64,000 nt of DNA, from assembly GCF_016919445.1 (NCBI RefSeq), contig NZ_CP070356.1:3488001-3552000 (forward strand), in the 5' to 3' direction. The notes beneath the pieces are model-generated. The model searched no databases and was not told the origin of the DNA. It saw only the letters and a list, made by a program, of their open reading frames with translations. The DNA is from Pseudomonas sp. PDNC002 (GTDB lineage: Bacteria; Pseudomonadota; Gammaproteobacteria; Pseudomonadales; Pseudomonadaceae). Of the stretch, positions 61,825 to 64,000 are shown one piece after another. Position 1 is the first letter of the stretch. Each line of letters starts with the position of its first letter. The position numbers and the translations under genes are program-made.

Positions 61825-63168
61825 GTGGCTATCGAACAGTTCGGATACAAGCAACAACTCCGCCGCAGCCTGACGCTCGGCGACCTGGTGATCTACGGGA
61901 TGATCTTCATGATCCCGATCGCGCCCTTCGGCGTGTACGGCTGGGTCCACGCGGACGCCCACGGCATGGTGCCGATGGCCTACCTGGTGGGCATGGTGGC
62001 GATGCTCTTCACCGCGCTGAGCTATGGCGCGATGTCCCGCGCGTTTCCCATCGCCGGCTCCGTGTACTCCTACGCCCAGCGCGGCATCCACCCCAACGTC
62101 GGCTTCATCGCCGGCTGGGTCCTGCTGCTGGACTACCTGCTGATCCCGCCGCTGCTCTACGTGTTCAGCGCGCTGGCGCTGAACCACCTGTTCCCGGCGA
62201 TTCCCAAGCTTGCGTTCATGCTGATCTTCCTGGTGTCCGCCACGCTCATCAACCTGCGCGGCATCACCCTGGCGGCGCGCTTCAACCTGCTGTTCCTGAT
62301 CGCCGAACTGGTGGTCCTGGCGATCTTCCTGGTCGTTGGCTACCAGGCGCTGCAGGGTGGCATGGGCAATGGCCGGCTGACCCTGGAGCCGCTGCTGCAA
62401 CCGGAGCATTTCAACCTCGGCCTGGTGATGAAGGCGGTATCCATCGCGGTACTGTCGTTCCTCGGTTTCGACGCGATTTCCACCCTCGCCGAAGAGGTCA
62501 AGGGCGACCCGGCCAAGCAGATCGGCCGCGCCTCGCTGATCGCGCTGTTCGTCATGGGCGCCATCTTCATCGTGCAGACCTGGCTGGCCACCGACCTCGC
62601 TGCCGGCATGACCTTCAAGTCGGCGGACACCGCCTTCTACGAGATCGCCGAAGCAGCTGGCGGCAGCTGGCTGTCCACGCTGACCGCAGTGGCCACTGCG
62701 CTGGCCTGGGGCGTGACGGTGTCGATCACCTCTCAGGCCGCCGTCTCGCGCCTGCTGTACTCCATGGCCCGCGACGGCAAGCTGCCGCGCGTGCTGGCCA
62801 AGGTGCATCCGAAGTACCAGACCCCGCACATCAGCCTGTACCTGGTGGGCGTGCTATCGCTGGGCATCGGCATCTACTTCCTCGACTCGCCGGACGTGCT
62901 CACCTCGCTGGTCAACTTCGGCGCGCTGACCGGTTTCTGCCTGCTGCACATCGCGGTGATCAACCACTACTTCATCCGACAGAAGAGCGGCCGGGTGCTG
63001 CGCCACCTGGTGTTCCCGCTGGTGGGCCTGGTGATCATCGCCTACGTGCTGTTCAGCATGAGCCGCGAGGCGCAGGAACTGGGCGCGGGCTGGATCGCCA
63101 TCGGCCTGGTGTACCTCGCGGTGCTCAGCCGGCGCGGCAACGGCAGCGAGCTGGCGCGGGAAATCTGA
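61825..63168 (+). CDS. APC-family permease of the ligase cluster
   Basis: A 447-residue membrane protein with about 12 helices. It starts LTLGDLVIYGMIFMIPIAPF, the APC first-helix pattern also seen in PuuP-type amine importers, and contains SFLGFDAISTLAEEVKGDPA, the family's helix-6 region. The start is GTG 61825, with AGAGGAA 7 nt ahead. It sits on the same strand as the RpiR cluster and probably imports its substrate, but the repeat at 61555 separates it from the rest. Confidence 0.82.
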   Translation: MAIEQFGYKQQLRRSLTLGDLVIYGMIFMIPIAPFGVYGWVHADAHGMVPMAYLVGMVAMLFTALSYGAMSRAFPIAGSVYSYAQRGIHPNVGFIAGWVLLLDYLLIPPLLYVFSALALNHLFPAIPKLAFMLIFLVSATLINLRGITLAARFNLLFLIAELVVLAIFLVVGYQALQGGMGNGRLTLEPLLQPEHFNLGLVMKAVSIAVLSFLGFDAISTLAEEVKGDPAKQIGRASLIALFVMGAIFIVQTWLATDLAAGMTFKSADTAFYEIAEAAGGSWLSTLTAVATALAWGVTVSITSQAAVSRLLYSMARDGKLPRVLAKVHPKYQTPHISLYLVGVLSLGIGIYFLDSPDVLTSLVNFGALTGFCLLHIAVINHYFIRQKSGRVLRHLVFPLVGLVIIAYVLFSMSREAQELGAGWIAIGLVYLAVLSRRGNGSELAREI

Positions 63169-63324
63169 CCGGGTGCGCCGTGCTGTCGCAGACGGTACGG
63201 CGCGCTTTGACAGAAGGCGGGGCGTGCCCCATAAAGATCCGGGTCGGTGGCGGGCAGTGTCCCCGCCGACTGCTTTCGCCGGGGCAGGGAAGCCGGCACG
63301 ACTGACGAATCATTGCGAAGCATC

Positions 63325-63807
63325 ATGAGCAGGAAAGATCAGGACAGCCCCTTCACCCTGGACCGCATCGACGAGGAGATCATCCGCATCCTCCGTCACC
63401 AGGGTCGCATCACCTACGGCAAACTGTCCGCCCTCGTGCACCTCACCCCGCGCCCCTGCCAGGAGCGCGTCCGCAAGCTGGAGCGACACGGCATCATCCG
63501 TGGCTACGGCGCCGTCATCGACGAGCAGAAGATTTCCGCCGGGCTCTCGCTGCTGGTACTGGTCGCACTGTCGAACCAGAGCGGCCGCAGCGCGCAGAAG
63601 GCCTTCGAGGCCCGCGTCATCGCTTGCCCGGAAGTGCTGCACTGCCAGCTGATCAGCGGGACCTTCGACTACAGCGTGCGCATGCGCTGCCGGGACATGG
63701 AGCACTACCGCGCGCTGACCGAAACCTGGCTGAACGACGAGAGCCTGCATATCGACAAGCTTGTCGCCCATCCCGAGCTGACGACCATCAAGGAATCCGC
63801 CAGCTAG
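63325..63807 (+). CDS. Lrp/AsnC-family regulator
   Basis: A 160-residue Lrp-type regulator: helix-turn-helix at ~30-60 (GKLSALVHLTPRPCQERVRK) and a C-terminal RAM/effector domain (LLVLVALSNQSGR, VLHCQLISGTFDYSVRMRC). The usual Lrp G-x-x-D segment appears as SGTFDY. ATG 63325 is used; the frame is open to 63247. It lies 156 nt after the permease and may sense the amino acid produced by this cluster. Confidence 0.85.
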   Translation: MSRKDQDSPFTLDRIDEEIIRILRHQGRITYGKLSALVHLTPRPCQERVRKLERHGIIRGYGAVIDEQKISAGLSLLVLVALSNQSGRSAQKAFEARVIACPEVLHCQLISGTFDYSVRMRCRDMEHYRALTETWLNDESLHIDKLVAHPELTTIKESAS

Positions 63808-64000
63808 CCCTCCGGCGCCCCCTCCGGCGGCGCCAGTTCCTTAGGTTTCCCGCCTGCAATATCGGCCTGTCGAAGGCTGCTAAACGCACAGCCGAATCGG
63901 CTGTCGCCGCTCGCCAATACAGCCGGATCGGCCGGCGCAGGCCCGTATAACAGCCGGGTTTTCCCCTCGGCGAGTGGGAAAATCGTCTTGCCCCTCTCTG
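63808..64000. other. Right-edge intergenic stretch
   Basis: No gene, hairpin or known repeat was identified in the 193 bp to the window edge. The last bases (CCCCTCTCTG) resemble the border of the repeat family at 18795 but are cut off. Confidence 0.3.

Overview
The window is a GC-rich, densely coded stretch that reads as a Pseudomonas chromosome, probably of the P. citronellolis / nitroreducens / knackmussii type. The species guess is an inference from codon use, Pseudomonas-style REP hairpins (GTAGGAGCG...CGCTCCTAC) and gene content. No rRNA, tRNA, CRISPR, integrase or transposase was found.

Region 1 (1-30588) is a nearly continuous steroid catabolic cluster for the aerobic 9,10-seco route. 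Ring A/B functions are hsaA (cut by the left edge), hsaB, a flavoprotein steroid dehydrogenase, a 3beta/17beta-hydroxysteroid dehydrogenase, kshB, a delta5-3-ketosteroid isomerase, and the meta-cleavage set hsaC, hsaD, hsaE, hsaG, hsaF. Ring C/D (HIP) functions are fadD3, ipdA, ipdB, ipdC, echA20, two paired acyl-CoA dehydrogenase sets, ipdF, fadA6, a second thiolase, a MaoC hydratase and several SDRs. The genes form about six transcription units. Each of six start regions carries an 18-bp dyad of the form yTAGTCC-N4-GGACGAT, ending 54-82 bp before the first start codon. This looks like the operator of one shared regulator, whose gene is not visible here. A type II toxin-antitoxin pair and several intergenic repeats lie between the units. 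The largest repeat is a 715-bp tandem array of 72-73-bp units.

Region 2 (30631-38038) holds a CadC-type winged-helix/TPR regulator, a DUF1127 protein and a 1737-residue autotransporter with an ESPR signal peptide, a TTG start and PATR repeats.

Region 3 (38040-49952) has a GFA-family remnant, a LysR regulator convergent with an iron alcohol dehydrogenase and an APC permease, a membrane diguanylate cyclase, and an operon of an LTA-synthase-type sulfatase, a small membrane protein, a membrane-anchored sialidase-like protein and a PepSY protein. A di-Mop molybdate-binding protein, a gamma-glutamylcyclotransferase-like protein and an M24 peptidase follow.

Region 4 (50106-57768) carries an SsuD-like monooxygenase, an EpsC-type serine acetyltransferase, a DapA homologue, a VOC protein, a LysR/MFS pair and a sugar acetyltransferase. 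Region 5 (57970-63807) is a compact cluster: RpiR regulator, cysteine hydrolase, glutamine-synthetase-like ligase, N-formylglutamate-amidohydrolase-like protein, APC permease and Lrp regulator. It probably serves catabolism of an amine or amide whose identity the sequence does not reveal.
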